Shown here one piece after another: positions 44,247 to 54,416 of a DNA stretch of 64,000 nt. Position numbers and translations under genes: made by a program. Below the pieces are notes generated by a model. That model did no database searches and was not told the DNA's origin. It saw nothing but the letters and a program-made list of their open reading frames with translations. The number at the start of each line of letters is the position of its first letter. Position 1 is the first letter of the stretch. Location: contig NZ_JACVCG010000003.1 of the NCBI RefSeq assembly GCF_016742135.1, positions 124,001-188,000 of the forward strand. Reading direction: 5' to 3'. Source of the DNA: Brevundimonas sp. (GTDB lineage: Bacteria > Pseudomonadota > Alphaproteobacteria > Caulobacterales > Caulobacteraceae).

Positions 44247-45473
44247 TTAAGCGACCTGTCCGGCGGCCCAGCCTGAGCTCCAGGCCCACTGGAAATTATA
44301 GCCGCCCAGCCAGCCGGTGATGTCGACCGCTTCGCCAATCACATAAAGGCCCGGCACCCGCCGTGCCGCCATCGTGGACTGGTCCAGTTCCGCGGTATCG
44401 ACTCCGCCCAGGGTGACCTCGGCCGTGCGATAGCCCTCGCTGCCGACCGGAGTGATCGCCCATCGGTTCAACTGATCGGCCAATTGCCCGAGGGTCCTGT
44501 CGGACAGATCGGCCAGTTTGCCCGTCAGGCCGGTGTTCCGGACCACGCGCTCGGCGACCCGCTGGGGCAGGGCGCGGGACAGGACAGTGGTGACGTTTCG
44601 TCGCCCGTCCGTGGGCCTCAGCCCCTTCAGCCAGTCCAGCGCGGCTGTGCCGGGCATCAGGTCCACGGTTATGGCCTCGCCCTCGCGCCAGTAGGAACTG
44701 ATCTGGAGGATGGACGGACCACTCAGCCCCCGGTGGGTGAACAGCAGCCCCTCCCGGAAGCGGGTGGTCCCCCGCGGACGCCCTGTGCGTCGTGCGTCTC
44801 CCGGTGCCTGATGGCTGACATCTGCCTCCACGGCCACGCCGGACAGATCGCTCCAGGTTTCGAGGAAGCCAGGCTCGAAGGTCAGGGGCACCAGCGCCGG
44901 GCGGGTGTCGGTGACCCGCAGGCCGAGGGCCCGCGCCGTCTCATAGGCCCAGCCGGTCGCGCCCATTTTCGGGATCGACTTGCCGCCGGTGGCGAGGATC
45001 AGGGAGGCGCAGCGCAGCTGGCCGCCGTCGGACAACGCGACCTCAAACCCTGGCCCGGCGCGCGTTACCCCATCCACCGACACGCCCAGCGAAAGGATGA
45101 CCCCGGCTTCGCGCATCTGATCCGTCAGCATACGGATGATCTGCCGGGCACTGTCGTCGCAGAACAGCTGGCCGAGCGTCTTCTCATGCCAGGCGATCCC
45201 GGCCTGATCGACCCGCCTGATGAAGTCCTGTTGGGTGAAGCGCTTCAAGGCGGAGGTGGCAAAGCGAGGGTTCTCGCCAAGGAAGGCATGGGGACCGCAT
45301 CCGAGGTTCGTGAAATTGCAGCGCCCGCCGCCGGAAATGCGGATCTTCTCGCCCGGGGCCCGGGCGTGATCGACGATGCGGACCCGACGTCCCCGACGCC
45401 CGGCCTCGATGGCGGCCATCATCCCGGCCGCCCCCGCTCCGACGATCAGCACATCGATGTCGGTGGTCGCCAA
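44247..45473 (-). CDS. HI0933/BaiN family flavoprotein
   Basis: A 408-residue FAD-dependent oxidoreductase. The dinucleotide-binding start DVLIVGAGAAGMMAAIEAGRRG, the family signature KIRISGGGRCNFTN, LILATGGKSIPKMGATGWAY and the terminal EAVDITGWLGGYNFQWAWSSG are present. Members reduce small substrates (BaiN acts on bile acid intermediates) but the native substrate is seldom known. It diverges from the antiporter gene at 45555 over 81 bases. Confidence 0.9.
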   Translation of the reverse strand: MATTDIDVLIVGAGAAGMMAAIEAGRRGRRVRIVDHARAPGEKIRISGGGRCNFTNLGCGPHAFLGENPRFATSALKRFTQQDFIRRVDQAGIAWHEKTLGQLFCDDSARQIIRMLTDQMREAGVILSLGVSVDGVTRAGPGFEVALSDGGQLRCASLILATGGKSIPKMGATGWAYETARALGLRVTDTRPALVPLTFEPGFLETWSDLSGVAVEADVSHQAPGDARRTGRPRGTTRFREGLLFTHRGLSGPSILQISSYWREGEAITVDLMPGTAALDWLKGLRPTDGRRNVTTVLSRALPQRVAERVVRNTGLTGKLADLSDRTLGQLADQLNRWAITPVGSEGYRTAEVTLGGVDTAELDQSTMAARRVPGLYVIGEAVDITGWLGGYNFQWAWSSGWAAGQVA

Positions 45474-45554
45474 GATGTCGCATCCATCCTTTGCGAGCGC
45501 CGTTGTCTGGCCCGCCGGTTTGTGAGAGGGCGGTTCTAGCGGGAGGCTTCACTA

Positions 45555-46517
45555 ATGACCATGACCTATGGCCTGCTGGCGGTCGGCCTTGTGCTGCTGA
45601 TCGCCGGGGGCGAGACGCTGGTGCGAGGGGCGACGACGGTTGCGCGGAGCCTCGGCGTCTCGCCGCTGCTGATCGGTCTGACCCTGGTCGGCATGGGCAC
45701 TTCGGCCCCGGAACTGGTGACCAGTCTCACGGCCGTGCTGGCGGGATCACCGGGCATCGCCCTGGGCAATGTAGTGGGATCGAATACGGCCAATATCCTG
45801 CTCATTCTCGGGCTGGCCGCCCTGATCTCGCCGATCATCGTGGACCGGGGTGCCTTTCGCCGGGATGGCTGGATGCTGGTCGCCTCGACGGTGGTTTGCG
45901 TCGCCGCCGTACTGGCCGGAACCGTGACCTATGTCTGGGGCCTCGTCATGCTGGCGGGGCTTGCGGCCTATCTGGTCTGGGCCTGGATGGGCGAGCGCCG
46001 GAGCCCCGACCGCGAAGCCCGCAAGTTCGAGCACCTGACCGAGGATGTCCCTGTCGTCCGCGGCGGCATCTGGTCCGGTCTGGGCCTCGCCCTCGTTGGT
46101 ATTGCCCTGACGATTGGGGGCGCGCGGTTGCTGGTCGACAACGCCGTCATCGTCGCGCGGGACGTGGGCGTGTCGGATACGGTCATCGGCCTGACGGTTG
46201 TCGCGGTCGGGACCTCGCTGCCGGAGTTGGTGACGTCCGCCGTCGCGGCGTTCCGGCGGCATTCCGACGTGGCGCTCGGCAATATCATCGGCTCCAACAT
46301 CTATAATGTGCTGGGCATCCTCGGGATCACGGCCCTGGTCGCTCCGGTCCGCGTGCCGCCCGAGATCATCCGGCTGGACATCTGGGTGATGGTGGCCGCC
46401 ACCGCCCTGGTCGTCCTGTTTGTGCGCACCGGCATGCGGATCGTGCGCCTTGAGGGTCTGGCCCTGCTGGTGGCCTATGGCGGCTACATCGCCTGGCTGG
46501 CGCGCGACCTCTACTGA
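45555..46517 (+). CDS. Calcium/sodium antiporter (YrbG/CaCA family)
   Basis: A 320-residue inner-membrane exchanger built as two inverted halves of five helices. Each half has the ion-binding repeat: GMGTSAPELVTS with GNVVGSNTANILLILG in the first and AVGTSLPELVTS with GNIIGSNIYNVLGILG in the second. The two halves are joined by a charged loop (ERRSPDREARKFEHLTED). Standard length, no irregularity. It ends 34 bases before the end of the convergent polA. Confidence 0.94.
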   Translation: MTMTYGLLAVGLVLLIAGGETLVRGATTVARSLGVSPLLIGLTLVGMGTSAPELVTSLTAVLAGSPGIALGNVVGSNTANILLILGLAALISPIIVDRGAFRRDGWMLVASTVVCVAAVLAGTVTYVWGLVMLAGLAAYLVWAWMGERRSPDREARKFEHLTEDVPVVRGGIWSGLGLALVGIALTIGGARLLVDNAVIVARDVGVSDTVIGLTVVAVGTSLPELVTSAVAAFRRHSDVALGNIIGSNIYNVLGILGITALVAPVRVPPEIIRLDIWVMVAATALVVLFVRTGMRIVRLEGLALLVAYGGYIAWLARDLY

Positions 46518-46551
46518 AGCACGAAGTGGTTCTGTCTCAAACGATCATGCT

Positions 46552-49431
46552 TTAGTGGGCGTCATCCCAGTTCGGGGCCGCCCGGGCATCGACCACCAGA
46601 GGCACACTCAGGGAGACGGCGGGCTCGGCGGCACTCTCCATGATGCGGCGGATGACGGCAATGGCGCGCTCCGCCTCGGCCTCGGGCGCTTCGAACACCA
46701 GTTCGTCATGGACCTGCAGCAGCATGCGAGTATGCAGCCCACTGTCTCTTAATGCCCCGGGCATTCTTATCATGGCGCGCCGGATGATGTCGGCGGCCGT
46801 GCCCTGGATCGGGGCGTTGATCGCTGCCCGCTCGCCGAACTGACGCTCGGCACCGGATTTGGAATGGATCGCCGGGATGTGAACCCTGCGCCCGAACAGG
46901 GTGGTGACGAAGCCCGCCTGTTTCACCTCTCCCCGGATGCGGTCCATATAGGTGCGGATGCCGGGAAAGCGCTCGAAATAGGTCTTGATATAGGCCCCGG
47001 CCTCGCCGTTATCGATCCCGAGCTGGGCCGCCAGACCAAAGGCCGAGATGCCGTAGATGATGCCGAAATTGATGGCCTTGGCGCGTCGCCGGGTCTCGGA
47101 CGACATGCCCTCGATCGGCACGCCGAACATCTCGGACGCGGTTGCCGCGTGGATATCGAGACCGGCCTTGAAGGCGGCCTTCAGCTCCGGGATGTCGCCG
47201 ATGTGGGCCAGGATGCGCAGCTCGATCTGGCTGTAGTCGGCGCTGATCAGCACATGGCCGGGCGAGGCGATGAAGGCCTGGCGAATCTGGCGGCCCGTCT
47301 CGGTGCGGATCGGAATGTTCTGCAGGTTCGGGTCGGAGCTGGCCAGCCGTCCGGTCGAGGCTGCGGCCAGCTGATAGGCCGTATGCACGCGGTGGGTGGC
47401 CGGATCGGCCGCCTCGGTCAGGGCGTCGGTATAGGTGCCTTTCAGCTTGGCCAGCTGACGCCAGTCCAGGATCACGCGCGGCAGCTCATGGGTTTCGGCC
47501 AGGGTCTCCAGCATGGCGGCATCGGTACCCCATTGTCCGGAGGCGGTCTTCTTGCCGCCCGGCAGGTCCATCTCGCCGAACAGGATTTCGCCGATCTGGC
47601 GCGGGCTGGCGATGTTGAAGGGCCTGCCCGCCACCGCATGGGCGCGGGTTTCCAGCTCGGCCATCTTCAGTCCGAACTCGGACGACAGCCGCCTCAGCCG
47701 GTCGGGATCCACGCGGATGCCGGCCAGTTCCATCTGCGCCAGCACAGCGGGCATGCCGCGTTCCAGCGTCTCATAGACGGTGACCAGCCGTTCTTCGGCC
47801 AGTCGCGGCTTCAGCAGCCGCCACAGGCGCAGGGTGACATCGGCATCCTCGGCCGCATAGCAGGTCGCGGCCTCGAGCGGCACGTGGCGGAAGCTCTTCT
47901 GCGACTTGCCGGTCCCGCATACGGATTTGAACGGGATGGGCTCATGCCCCAGGTGCAGGCGCGACAGTTCGTCCATGCCGTGGCCGTGGACGCCGCCCTC
48001 CAGCACATAGGAGATCAGCATGGTGTCGTCGATCGGACCGACCGCGATGCCGTGACGGGCCATGACCGCCAGATCGTATTTGATGTTCTGGCCGACCTTG
48101 AGGACCGCCGGGTTCTCAAGCAGCGGCTTCAGCAGGGCCAGCGCCTGATCCAGAGGAATCTGGTCGATGGCTTCGGGCGGGGCCTCGCCGTCGAAGTCCA
48201 GCCCGCCCGACTGCGCTTTCGGCTCGGCTTCATGGGTCAGGGGCACATAGCAGGCCTCGCCCGGCTCCACCGCCAGGGACAGGCCACACAGGCCCGCATG
48301 GCTGGAGGACAGGGCATCGGTCTCGGTGTCGAAGGCCACGACGCCCACGTCGGTCGCCCGGGCGATCCAGTTCTGAAGGTCGGCAATCGTCCTTACGCAG
48401 ACATAGGTCGATGTATCGAAAGCCTCGGGCGTCGCCAGCTCGGTGGCCGGCTTGGGCGCATGGCGGGGCGCGGCGACCGGGGCGTTCAGGGCCTTGGGGC
48501 GTCCATTGGGCGCGGGCTCAAGCGGCGTGGCCTTGCCGTCACCCACCCGGCGGGCCAGCGAGCGGAACTCCATCTTCTCCAGAAAGGCTGACAGGGTTTC
48601 CGAATGCGGATCCCGGACGGCAAAGTCGGCGATCGGCTCGGGCGCCGGCGCGTCGCAGCTGAGGGTCACGAGCTGTCGGCTCAACCGGATCTGGTCGGCG
48701 TGGGTGAGCAAGGTCTCGCGCCGCTTGGGCTGTTTGATTTCGCCCGCGCGGGCCAGCAGGGTATCGAGGTCGCCGAATTCGGCCAGCAGCTGGGCCGCGG
48801 TCTTGGGGCCGATACCCGGGGCACCCGGAACATTGTCGGAGCTGTCGCCGATCAGCGCCTGGACCTCGATCACCTTGTCCGGCGTGACACCGAACTTTTC
48901 CATGACCGCGTCCTCGGCCAGCACCCGGTCCTTCATCGGGTCCCACATGACGACGCCGCCGCCGACCAGCTGCATGAGGTCCTTGTCGGACGAGACGATG
49001 ACGGCCTCGCCCCCGGCATCGCGGGCCTTGCAGGCATAGGTGGCGATCAGGTCGTCGGCCTCATAACCGGGCAGTTCGACACAGTGCACACCGAACGCCG
49101 CCGTCGCCTCTCTCACCAGGGCGAACTGGGGCACCAGATCCTCGGGTGCCGGGGGGCGGTGGGCCTTGTAAGCGGGATAGAGGTCGTTGCGAAACGTCCT
49201 TTCCGAATGGTCGAAAATGGCGGCCAGGTGGGTCGGACCGCCGTCGCCCTTCATCTCGCGCAACAGCTTCCACAGCATGTTGCAATACCCCTGGACGGCC
49301 CCGACGGGCAGGCCGTCCGACTTGCGCGTCAGGGGCGGCAGGGCGTGGTAGGCGCGAAAAATGTAGGCCGAGGCATCGATCAGCCAAAGGCGCAGCGGAC
49401 CGCTCGGGTCTGGGGTGTCGGACGGGCTCAT
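46552..49431 (-). CDS. polA: DNA polymerase I
   Basis: A 959-residue enzyme for Okazaki fragment processing and repair. The 5'-3' nuclease comes first (LWLIDASAYIFRAYHALPPL, VELPGYEADDLIATY, GDSSDNVPGAPGIGPKTA). A Pro/Ala-rich joint follows, then a 3'-5' exonuclease domain with its active acidic residues (VVAFDTETDALSS) and the polymerase domain with motif A (LISADYSQIELRILAHI), motif B (RRAKAINFGIIYGIS) and motif C (LQVHDELVFEAPE). Proofreading residues appear intact. Single-gene unit; no LexA box is seen upstream. Confidence 0.97.
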   Translation of the reverse strand: MSPSDTPDPSGPLRLWLIDASAYIFRAYHALPPLTRKSDGLPVGAVQGYCNMLWKLLREMKGDGGPTHLAAIFDHSERTFRNDLYPAYKAHRPPAPEDLVPQFALVREATAAFGVHCVELPGYEADDLIATYACKARDAGGEAVIVSSDKDLMQLVGGGVVMWDPMKDRVLAEDAVMEKFGVTPDKVIEVQALIGDSSDNVPGAPGIGPKTAAQLLAEFGDLDTLLARAGEIKQPKRRETLLTHADQIRLSRQLVTLSCDAPAPEPIADFAVRDPHSETLSAFLEKMEFRSLARRVGDGKATPLEPAPNGRPKALNAPVAAPRHAPKPATELATPEAFDTSTYVCVRTIADLQNWIARATDVGVVAFDTETDALSSSHAGLCGLSLAVEPGEACYVPLTHEAEPKAQSGGLDFDGEAPPEAIDQIPLDQALALLKPLLENPAVLKVGQNIKYDLAVMARHGIAVGPIDDTMLISYVLEGGVHGHGMDELSRLHLGHEPIPFKSVCGTGKSQKSFRHVPLEAATCYAAEDADVTLRLWRLLKPRLAEERLVTVYETLERGMPAVLAQMELAGIRVDPDRLRRLSSEFGLKMAELETRAHAVAGRPFNIASPRQIGEILFGEMDLPGGKKTASGQWGTDAAMLETLAETHELPRVILDWRQLAKLKGTYTDALTEAADPATHRVHTAYQLAAASTGRLASSDPNLQNIPIRTETGRQIRQAFIASPGHVLISADYSQIELRILAHIGDIPELKAAFKAGLDIHAATASEMFGVPIEGMSSETRRRAKAINFGIIYGISAFGLAAQLGIDNGEAGAYIKTYFERFPGIRTYMDRIRGEVKQAGFVTTLFGRRVHIPAIHSKSGAERQFGERAAINAPIQGTAADIIRRAMIRMPGALRDSGLHTRMLLQVHDELVFEAPEAEAERAIAVIRRIMESAAEPAVSLSVPLVVDARAAPNWDDAH

Positions 49432-49488
49432 GACACGACCATAGAGAGGTCCGGGGCGTCCGTCAGCCGCGAAGCACCGTATCCGCCG

Positions 49489-50100
49489 TCAGAACTGGAA
49501 CCAGCTGTCGCCCGGTTCCCGATCACCCGGATCCAGCCGCTGCTGGCCCCAGGCGAAGATCATCAGCATCTGGTGGCTGCGGATGCGGAACTGGCCGGTC
49601 ATGGGCACGATGGCCCCCAGCGCCTGGCCGGTCTTGGCGTCGTAGATAAAGCCCGAGAACTCGGCCACGCCCACCCGGTCCCGTCGGCTGTAGACCGACA
49701 GCTCGGGCAGGGACACCACATTGAAGGTATCGTTGATGGGCACGCGCACGGCGGGGATGCCGAACACCCGCCGCATCTGCTCCAACGACAGGGCCCCGGC
49801 GCGAATCTCGAAGATGGCATCCGCCTCGTCCCGGGTGCGGGCCAGGGGATAGCCCCCCTGCAGCACCGCGCCGCGAATGGCACTGACGGCATAGGGCGCG
49901 CTCTCGGCCCGGAAATAGGTGTCATCAACGAAGATGCGGGTCCCCGGCGGCACCGGCAGGCGCAGCCCGTCCACGGCGGCATCGGTGGCGCGGGCCACCA
50001 GCAGCTGCTCCGTCGCGGTACGCCCGGGATTGGTCTCGGTCGTCGAGGCACAGGCCGCCAGGGTCAGCGCCAGCAGACCGGTGCAAATCGCGCCCCTCAC
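49489..50100 (-). CDS. DUF6655-type lipoprotein
   Basis: A 203-residue protein starting with GTG at 50100, which overlaps the gloA stop (GTGA). The leader ends in a lipobox ([11 protein letters not shown]), so it should be lipid-anchored. [23 protein letters not shown] and FVDDTYF match the family as I know it; function unknown. A frame from 50139 exists but would lie inside gloA. Confidence 0.78.
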   Translation of the reverse strand: MRGAICTGLLALTLAACASTTETNPGRTATEQLLVARATDAAVDGLRLPVPPGTRIFVDDTYFRAESAPYAVSAIRGAVLQGGYPLARTRDEADAIFEIRAGALSLEQMRRVFGIPAVRVPINDTFNVVSLPELSVYSRRDRVGVAEFSGFIYDAKTGQALGAIVPMTGQFRIRSHQMLMIFAWGQQRLDPGDREPGDSWFQF

Positions 50101-50537
50101 CAGCTGCCCTCGTTCGGCATGGAGATCCAGGGTTCGCACGGGGTCAGGGCCTCGCCCTCCTGCAGAAGTTCGATGGAGATGCCGTCCGGCGAGCGGACAA
50201 AGGCCATCCGCCCGTCACGGGGCGGGCGGTTGATGGTGATCCCCGCGTCCATCAGCCGCTGACAGGTCGCGTGGATGTCATCGACCTTATAGGCGAGGTG
50301 TCCGAAATTGCGCCCGCCGCTATAGGTCTCCGGATCCCAGTTGTACGTCAGTTCAAGCTCGGGCGAGCGCTCCGCCGCCGAGCGAGCTTCGTCCCGGGGC
50401 GCCGCGAGGAAGACCAGGGTGAACCGGCCCGTTTCATGGTCCATTCGCCGCACCTCGGTCAGGCCGAGATGGTCACAGTAGAAGCGGAGTGAGGCGTCCA
50501 GGTCGGAAACCCGGACCATGGTGTGCAGATAACGCAT
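50097..50537 (-). CDS. gloA: Lactoylglutathione lyase (glyoxalase I, VOC family)
   Basis: A 146-residue VOC protein with two beta-alpha-beta-beta-beta modules. The metal ligands expected for glyoxalase I are seen: H5 (YLHTMVRV), E in ELELTYNW, H in FGHLAYKV and E in SIELLQEG. Substrate-pocket words [10 protein letters not shown] and [10 protein letters not shown] fit. It detoxifies methylglyoxal with glutathione. The DUF6655 lipoprotein is coupled downstream. Confidence 0.93.
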   Translation of the reverse strand: MRYLHTMVRVSDLDASLRFYCDHLGLTEVRRMDHETGRFTLVFLAAPRDEARSAAERSPELELTYNWDPETYSGGRNFGHLAYKVDDIHATCQRLMDAGITINRPPRDGRMAFVRSPDGISIELLQEGEALTPCEPWISMPNEGSW

Positions 50538-50638
50538 GACGTCTGGCCGGTTCGGGGAGAGGGAACAGGAAGGCGGTGGTCTAGCCGCTCAGGGCCTGGC
50601 CGCAGAATCAATTTGCGTAAGAGGTGGACGCTCCCGGC

Positions 50639-50887
50639 TCAGTGAGCGTCGTGGCGGGGCGCCGGGTCGCGGTATTCGTTGTCCTGCAGCCGGTCAGCCA
50701 CCAGCACGAAGCGGCGGTCGCAATAGCCGCAGTCGACGAAGCCACCGTCGCCGATTTCCATATAGACCAGCGGATGACCCAGAGCCCCGCCGCCGCCGTC
50801 GCAGGCGACACGGTGCCGGGTGACGGCGATCTCCTCGGGGACCAATTCGGCGGAACCGGGGGCAGGAACGGGATGACGGGGCGGCAT
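50639..50887 (-). CDS. zf-CHCC zinc-finger protein (NDUFS6-like)
   Basis: An 82-residue protein with one CHCC-type zinc finger: RVACDGGGGALGHPLVYM supplies Cys and His, and VDCGYCDRRFVL supplies two more Cys. Related domains occur in the complex I accessory subunit NDUFS6. The ATG at 50887 keeps the conserved core near the N-terminus. Single gene divergent from the ABC ATPase; such small proteins are common in alphaproteobacteria. Confidence 0.88.
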   Translation of the reverse strand: MPPRHPVPAPGSAELVPEEIAVTRHRVACDGGGGALGHPLVYMEIGDGGFVDCGYCDRRFVLVADRLQDNEYRDPAPRHDAH

Positions 50888-50981
50888 TTCTGAACCCTGA
50901 GCTTGGCGCGGAGGCGGGCGAGGCATACCTATGCGGCGCGCCCACCGGCGTCAAACGCCTGATCCCTCATTCCGGACTCCC

Positions 50982-51956
50982 ATGACCGCTGTCTCCCCGC
51001 TGCCCGACTCCGCCATTCGCATCCGTGGCCTGACCAAGACCTATGCGGGCTCGAAGAAGGCCCCGCCCAAGGAGGCGCTGAAGGGTATCGATCTGGACAT
51101 CCCCCGGGGCGCCATGTTCGGCCTGCTGGGCCCGAACGGAGCGGGCAAGTCGACCCTGATCAATATTCTGGCGGGCGTGGTGAAGAAGACCTCGGGCGAG
51201 GTGTCGATCTGGGGCCGCGACATCGACACCGAGCCGCGCGATGCCCGGGCCGCCCTGGGCGTGGTGCCGCAGGAGATCGTCGCGGACGTCTTTTTCACGC
51301 CGCGCGAGTCGCTGGAGGTCCAGGCCGGCTTCTACGGCGTGCCGGCGGATGAACGCCGCTCCGACGCGCTGCTGGCCGCATTGGGCCTGTCGGACAAGGC
51401 CAATGCCTATGTCCGCGCCCTGTCGGGGGGCATGAAGCGGCGGCTGATGGTGGCCAAGGCGCTGGTCCACGCCCCGCCGGTCCTGATCCTCGACGAGCCG
51501 ACGGCCGGCGTGGACGTCGAGCTGCGCCGCCAGCTGTGGGAGTATGTGCGCCGCCTGAACGCCGAGGGGGTCACCATCCTTCTGACCACCCACTATCTGG
51601 AAGAGGCGCAGGAGCTCTGCGACACCATCGCCATCGTCAACCGGGGTCAGGTGGTAGCCTGCGAGCCGACGCCCCAGCTGCTGCGGCGGCTGGATACCCG
51701 CAATGTGGTGGTCGTGCCCGAGACTCCGCTGACCACCCCGCCGGTGCTGGACGGGTTCGAGGTCGCGTCCCGACCGGGCGGCGGCTTTGCCGTTACCTAT
51801 CGCAAGGGCCGGTCCTCGGTGGAGCAGGTGCTGGCTGCGGTGCGCGCGGCAGGCGTCACGATTGCCGACATCTCTACCGAGGACCCGGATCTGGAAGACG
51901 TCTTCCTGGCCCTGACCTACGGAGATCAGGCGCAGGGCGACCCGACGCGGGACTGA
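50982..51956 (+). CDS. ABC transporter ATP-binding protein without adjacent permease
   Basis: A 324-residue ATPase of the YadG/CcmA-like exporter class. Walker A GPNGAGKST, Q-loop VVPQEIVADVFFTPRE, signature LSGGMKRR, Walker B ILILDEPTAGVD-like (VLILDEPTAGVD) and the switch histidine TTHYLEE are all present; the C-terminal 80 residues form the usual DUF4162-like extension. The ATG at 50982 opens the conserved domain; a frame from 50931 adds an unconserved leader. No permease gene is adjacent on either side, so its membrane partner must be elsewhere. Confidence 0.92.
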   Translation: MTAVSPLPDSAIRIRGLTKTYAGSKKAPPKEALKGIDLDIPRGAMFGLLGPNGAGKSTLINILAGVVKKTSGEVSIWGRDIDTEPRDARAALGVVPQEIVADVFFTPRESLEVQAGFYGVPADERRSDALLAALGLSDKANAYVRALSGGMKRRLMVAKALVHAPPVLILDEPTAGVDVELRRQLWEYVRRLNAEGVTILLTTHYLEEAQELCDTIAIVNRGQVVACEPTPQLLRRLDTRNVVVVPETPLTTPPVLDGFEVASRPGGGFAVTYRKGRSSVEQVLAAVRAAGVTIADISTEDPDLEDVFLALTYGDQAQGDPTRD

Positions 51957-51962
51957 AAGTCG

Positions 51963-52298
51963 TCAGAAGGCCATGACGGTGCCGAGCAGCAGCCGGGCCC
52001 CGGACCGACCAAGGGCCTGATCGGTGGCCGCCTGCAGTTCGCGCGCCAGCCGTTCGACGTCGGGCGGGGCATCACCGCGCAGGCCGGCGGCCACGCGGGC
52101 GATCACCTGATTATAGGCCGCTCTCAGACGGGGCGCGGACTGGCTTGCCCGGGTATGCAGGGCCGCATCGGCCACATCCAGCCCGGTTTCAACCGTCAGA
52201 ACGCCGCGTCGTCCCCCCGTGCCGCTGAAATTCGCCGTCGAGGTGCCGATCGCAATATAGGTCGGGCGCGATCCCCCGCCGCCGCCGCCACCGGTCAT
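51963..52298 (-). CDS. Small conserved hypothetical protein with N-terminal glycine run
   Basis: A 111-residue protein starting MTGGGGGGGSRPTYIAIGT. The body (RRGVLTVETGLDVADAALHTRA, LRAAYNQVIARVAAGLRG, GRSGARLLLGTVMAF) resembles small exported proteins of Caulobacterales that normally carry a signal sequence before the Gly run; here none is found, only 13 more in-frame residues up to 52337. It may have lost its leader or may be cytosolic. Function unknown. Confidence 0.62.
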   Translation of the reverse strand: MTGGGGGGGSRPTYIAIGTSTANFSGTGGRRGVLTVETGLDVADAALHTRASQSAPRLRAAYNQVIARVAAGLRGDAPPDVERLARELQAATDQALGRSGARLLLGTVMAF

Positions 52299-52355
52299 GA
52301 GCCCCTCGTGAAACTGCTTCCGGGGCAGTCCTGGCACACCGGGCTTAAGGGTCGG

Positions 52356-53360
52356 TTACGCCGCGCTGTCGATCACCTGCGGACGGTCCGTGACCATGGG
52401 CCTGAGGTCCAGTTTGGCGAACAGGCGGCTGTCGGCGTCGGCATCGGGGTTGGCCGTGGTCAGCAGGCGGTCGCCGACGAAGATGGAGTTGGCCCCGGCG
52501 AGGAAGCACAGGGCCTGCATCTCGGGGCTCATGGCCTCGCGGCCTGCCGACAGGCGCACCATCGACCGGGGGCAGACGATGCGGGCGACGGCGACGGTGC
52601 GGACGAATTCGATGGGATCGATCTCTCCCTCCCGCTTGACCTGATCGCCCAGCGGCGTGCCCGCCACCGGCACCAGGGCATTGACCGGCAGGCTGTCGGG
52701 ATGGACCGGCAGGGTGGCCAGGGCGTGCAGCAGGCCGGCGCGGTCCCGGCGGCTTTCGCCCATGCCGACGATGCCGCCGCAGCAGGTGCTGAGGCCCGCA
52801 TCGCGGACGTGCTTCAGCGTATCCAGCCGGTCCTGATACGTCCGGGTGGTGACGACATCGGCGTAATAGTCGGGCCCGGTGTCCAGGTTGTGGTTGTAAT
52901 AGTCGAGCCCGGCCGCCTTGAGCTGGCGGGCCTGTTCGGCGGTCAGCATGCCGAGCGTCGCGCAGGTCTCGAGGCCCAGGGCCTTAACACCCGAAATCAT
53001 GGCCGCCAGTTTCGGCGTGTCGCGATCCTTCAACTCGCGCCAGGCGGCTCCCATGCAGAACCGGTCGGCGCCGCCTGCCTTTGCCGCCATGGCCTCGGCC
53101 AGCACGGCCTGGGTGTCCATCAGCTTTTCGGCCTTGAGCCCTGTATCGAAGCTGGCCGACTGGGAGCAGTAGCCACAGTTCTCGGCGCATCCCCCGGTCT
53201 TGATCGACAGGAGGCGGCTGAGCTGCACCTCGGAGGGGTCAAAGGTCTGGCGGTGCACTTCGGCGGCGCTGAACACCAGTTCCATGAACGGCTGTGCGAA
53301 CAGGGCCTCGATCTCTTCAAGGGTCCAGTCATGGCGGGGGGTCGCGAGATCACGGGTCAT
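52356..53360 (-). CDS. bioB: Biotin synthase
   Basis: A 334-residue radical SAM enzyme inserting sulfur into dethiobiotin. The SAM cluster motif is [13 protein letters not shown], and [23 protein letters not shown] and the [12 protein letters not shown] block complete the BioB fingerprint. The length is normal. No other bio gene is beside it. It starts 45 bases upstream-adjacent to the retropepsin gene's stop. Confidence 0.97.
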   Translation of the reverse strand: MTRDLATPRHDWTLEEIEALFAQPFMELVFSAAEVHRQTFDPSEVQLSRLLSIKTGGCAENCGYCSQSASFDTGLKAEKLMDTQAVLAEAMAAKAGGADRFCMGAAWRELKDRDTPKLAAMISGVKALGLETCATLGMLTAEQARQLKAAGLDYYNHNLDTGPDYYADVVTTRTYQDRLDTLKHVRDAGLSTCCGGIVGMGESRRDRAGLLHALATLPVHPDSLPVNALVPVAGTPLGDQVKREGEIDPIEFVRTVAVARIVCPRSMVRLSAGREAMSPEMQALCFLAGANSIFVGDRLLTTANPDADADSRLFAKLDLRPMVTDRPQVIDSAA

Positions 53361-53404
53361 GGGCGCTTGATGCGATGACCGTCGCCCGGGGGCAAGCCCT
53401 GTCC

Positions 53405-54331
53405 TCAGATCTCCATCAGCAGTTCGCCCCGCCTCAGGTCGATCACCACCCGGTTGAAGACGCCCAGCACATCGACCCCCAGCAGCATGGCCGGTTGCTC
53501 ACCCAGTCCGAGGTGACGAAAGATGTGGAAGTCGCCCATCAGCACCCCCAACCGGTCCAGCATCATGTCGCCGAGCCGTACGGCATTGACCATCATGGGA
53601 CGGGCGACAGCTGCGCGGCCTGTCGGGGACTGGACGGCCTGCGCGGTATCGGTCCCGCGCAGCATCAGGTCCCGGGCCCCGACGGCTTCGGCCAGCAAGG
53701 CGTTGATCAGGCTGACCTCGGCCCCGGTGTCGATGACGGCCGGAACACGGATGCCCCTTACCCAGGCATCGACGACCATGAGCCGTTCCGCCACGCCATC
53801 CGGTTCGCGCACAACGGGGGGAGCGAAGCGCACCCGGGGCCTCTCGGCCGCGAGGAAGCCCCGTTCCTCAATGCGCGGGCGTCCGATCGAGGCCCTGTGC
53901 CGCCCGCGAAAGCGGAACTCCAGCCGGTGACCGGCCAGCAGGTCGAGTCCCAACAGGCCGTCCAGCCCCAGAAGACCGCGCCGGTCCCCGATGGCCAGCC
54001 GCGTATCGCGCCGGTGCAGGGCCCCGCTGCGGATCTGCCCGGCCCTGACCCAGGGTACCCGCTCGACCCCGATCACCGTATGCATGTCGATCTCGCCGCC
54101 CAGGGTCAGGCCCAGGCGGGCCACAAGGTCGGACGCGAGAACCGAGGCGCTGGCCGCCGTATCCAGGGCGAAGCGCAGACCCGGCCGACCGTCGATTTCC
54201 ACATCCACCACGCCCCGCCCGGAGTGATCCGGAGCGGCAGGCACGGGGTCCTGGGCCAGGGCATGTCCGGAGAGGACGAGACCCGCAGGCCCCGCCAGCA
54301 CCCGGCGACGTGACAGCCCGGCCCTGTCCAT
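53405..54331 (-). CDS. Tat-exported retropepsin-like aspartic protease
   Basis: A 308-residue protein beginning at ATG 54331. The leader [20 protein letters not shown] is a Tat signal (SRRRVLAG). Two aspartic-protease half domains follow: [11 protein letters not shown] (the DTA variant) at about 55 and [11 protein letters not shown] (DTG) at about 200, with hydrophobic-hydrophobic-Gly elements (LLGLDVL-type, MLLGVDVLG) after each. Having both halves in one chain is pepsin-like in layout though each is retropepsin-sized. No substrate can be inferred. Confidence 0.83.
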   Translation of the reverse strand: MDRAGLSRRRVLAGPAGLVLSGHALAQDPVPAAPDHSGRGVVDVEIDGRPGLRFALDTAASASVLASDLVARLGLTLGGEIDMHTVIGVERVPWVRAGQIRSGALHRRDTRLAIGDRRGLLGLDGLLGLDLLAGHRLEFRFRGRHRASIGRPRIEERGFLAAERPRVRFAPPVVREPDGVAERLMVVDAWVRGIRVPAVIDTGAEVSLINALLAEAVGARDLMLRGTDTAQAVQSPTGRAAVARPMMVNAVRLGDMMLDRLGVLMGDFHIFRHLGLGEQPAMLLGVDVLGVFNRVVIDLRRGELLMEI

Positions 54332-54416
54332 GACGGATCGCTCCTCCCAAAGCGGTGTCCGAGAGGAGGCTGGCACAGGATGCGCCTGGAGGCGAGGGGC
54401 GGGATATGAGGGCGGG

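Noticed and set aside
46864..48591. 575-residue open frame antisense to polA
   Set aside because: Shadow of the polA codon pattern with no recognisable motif.
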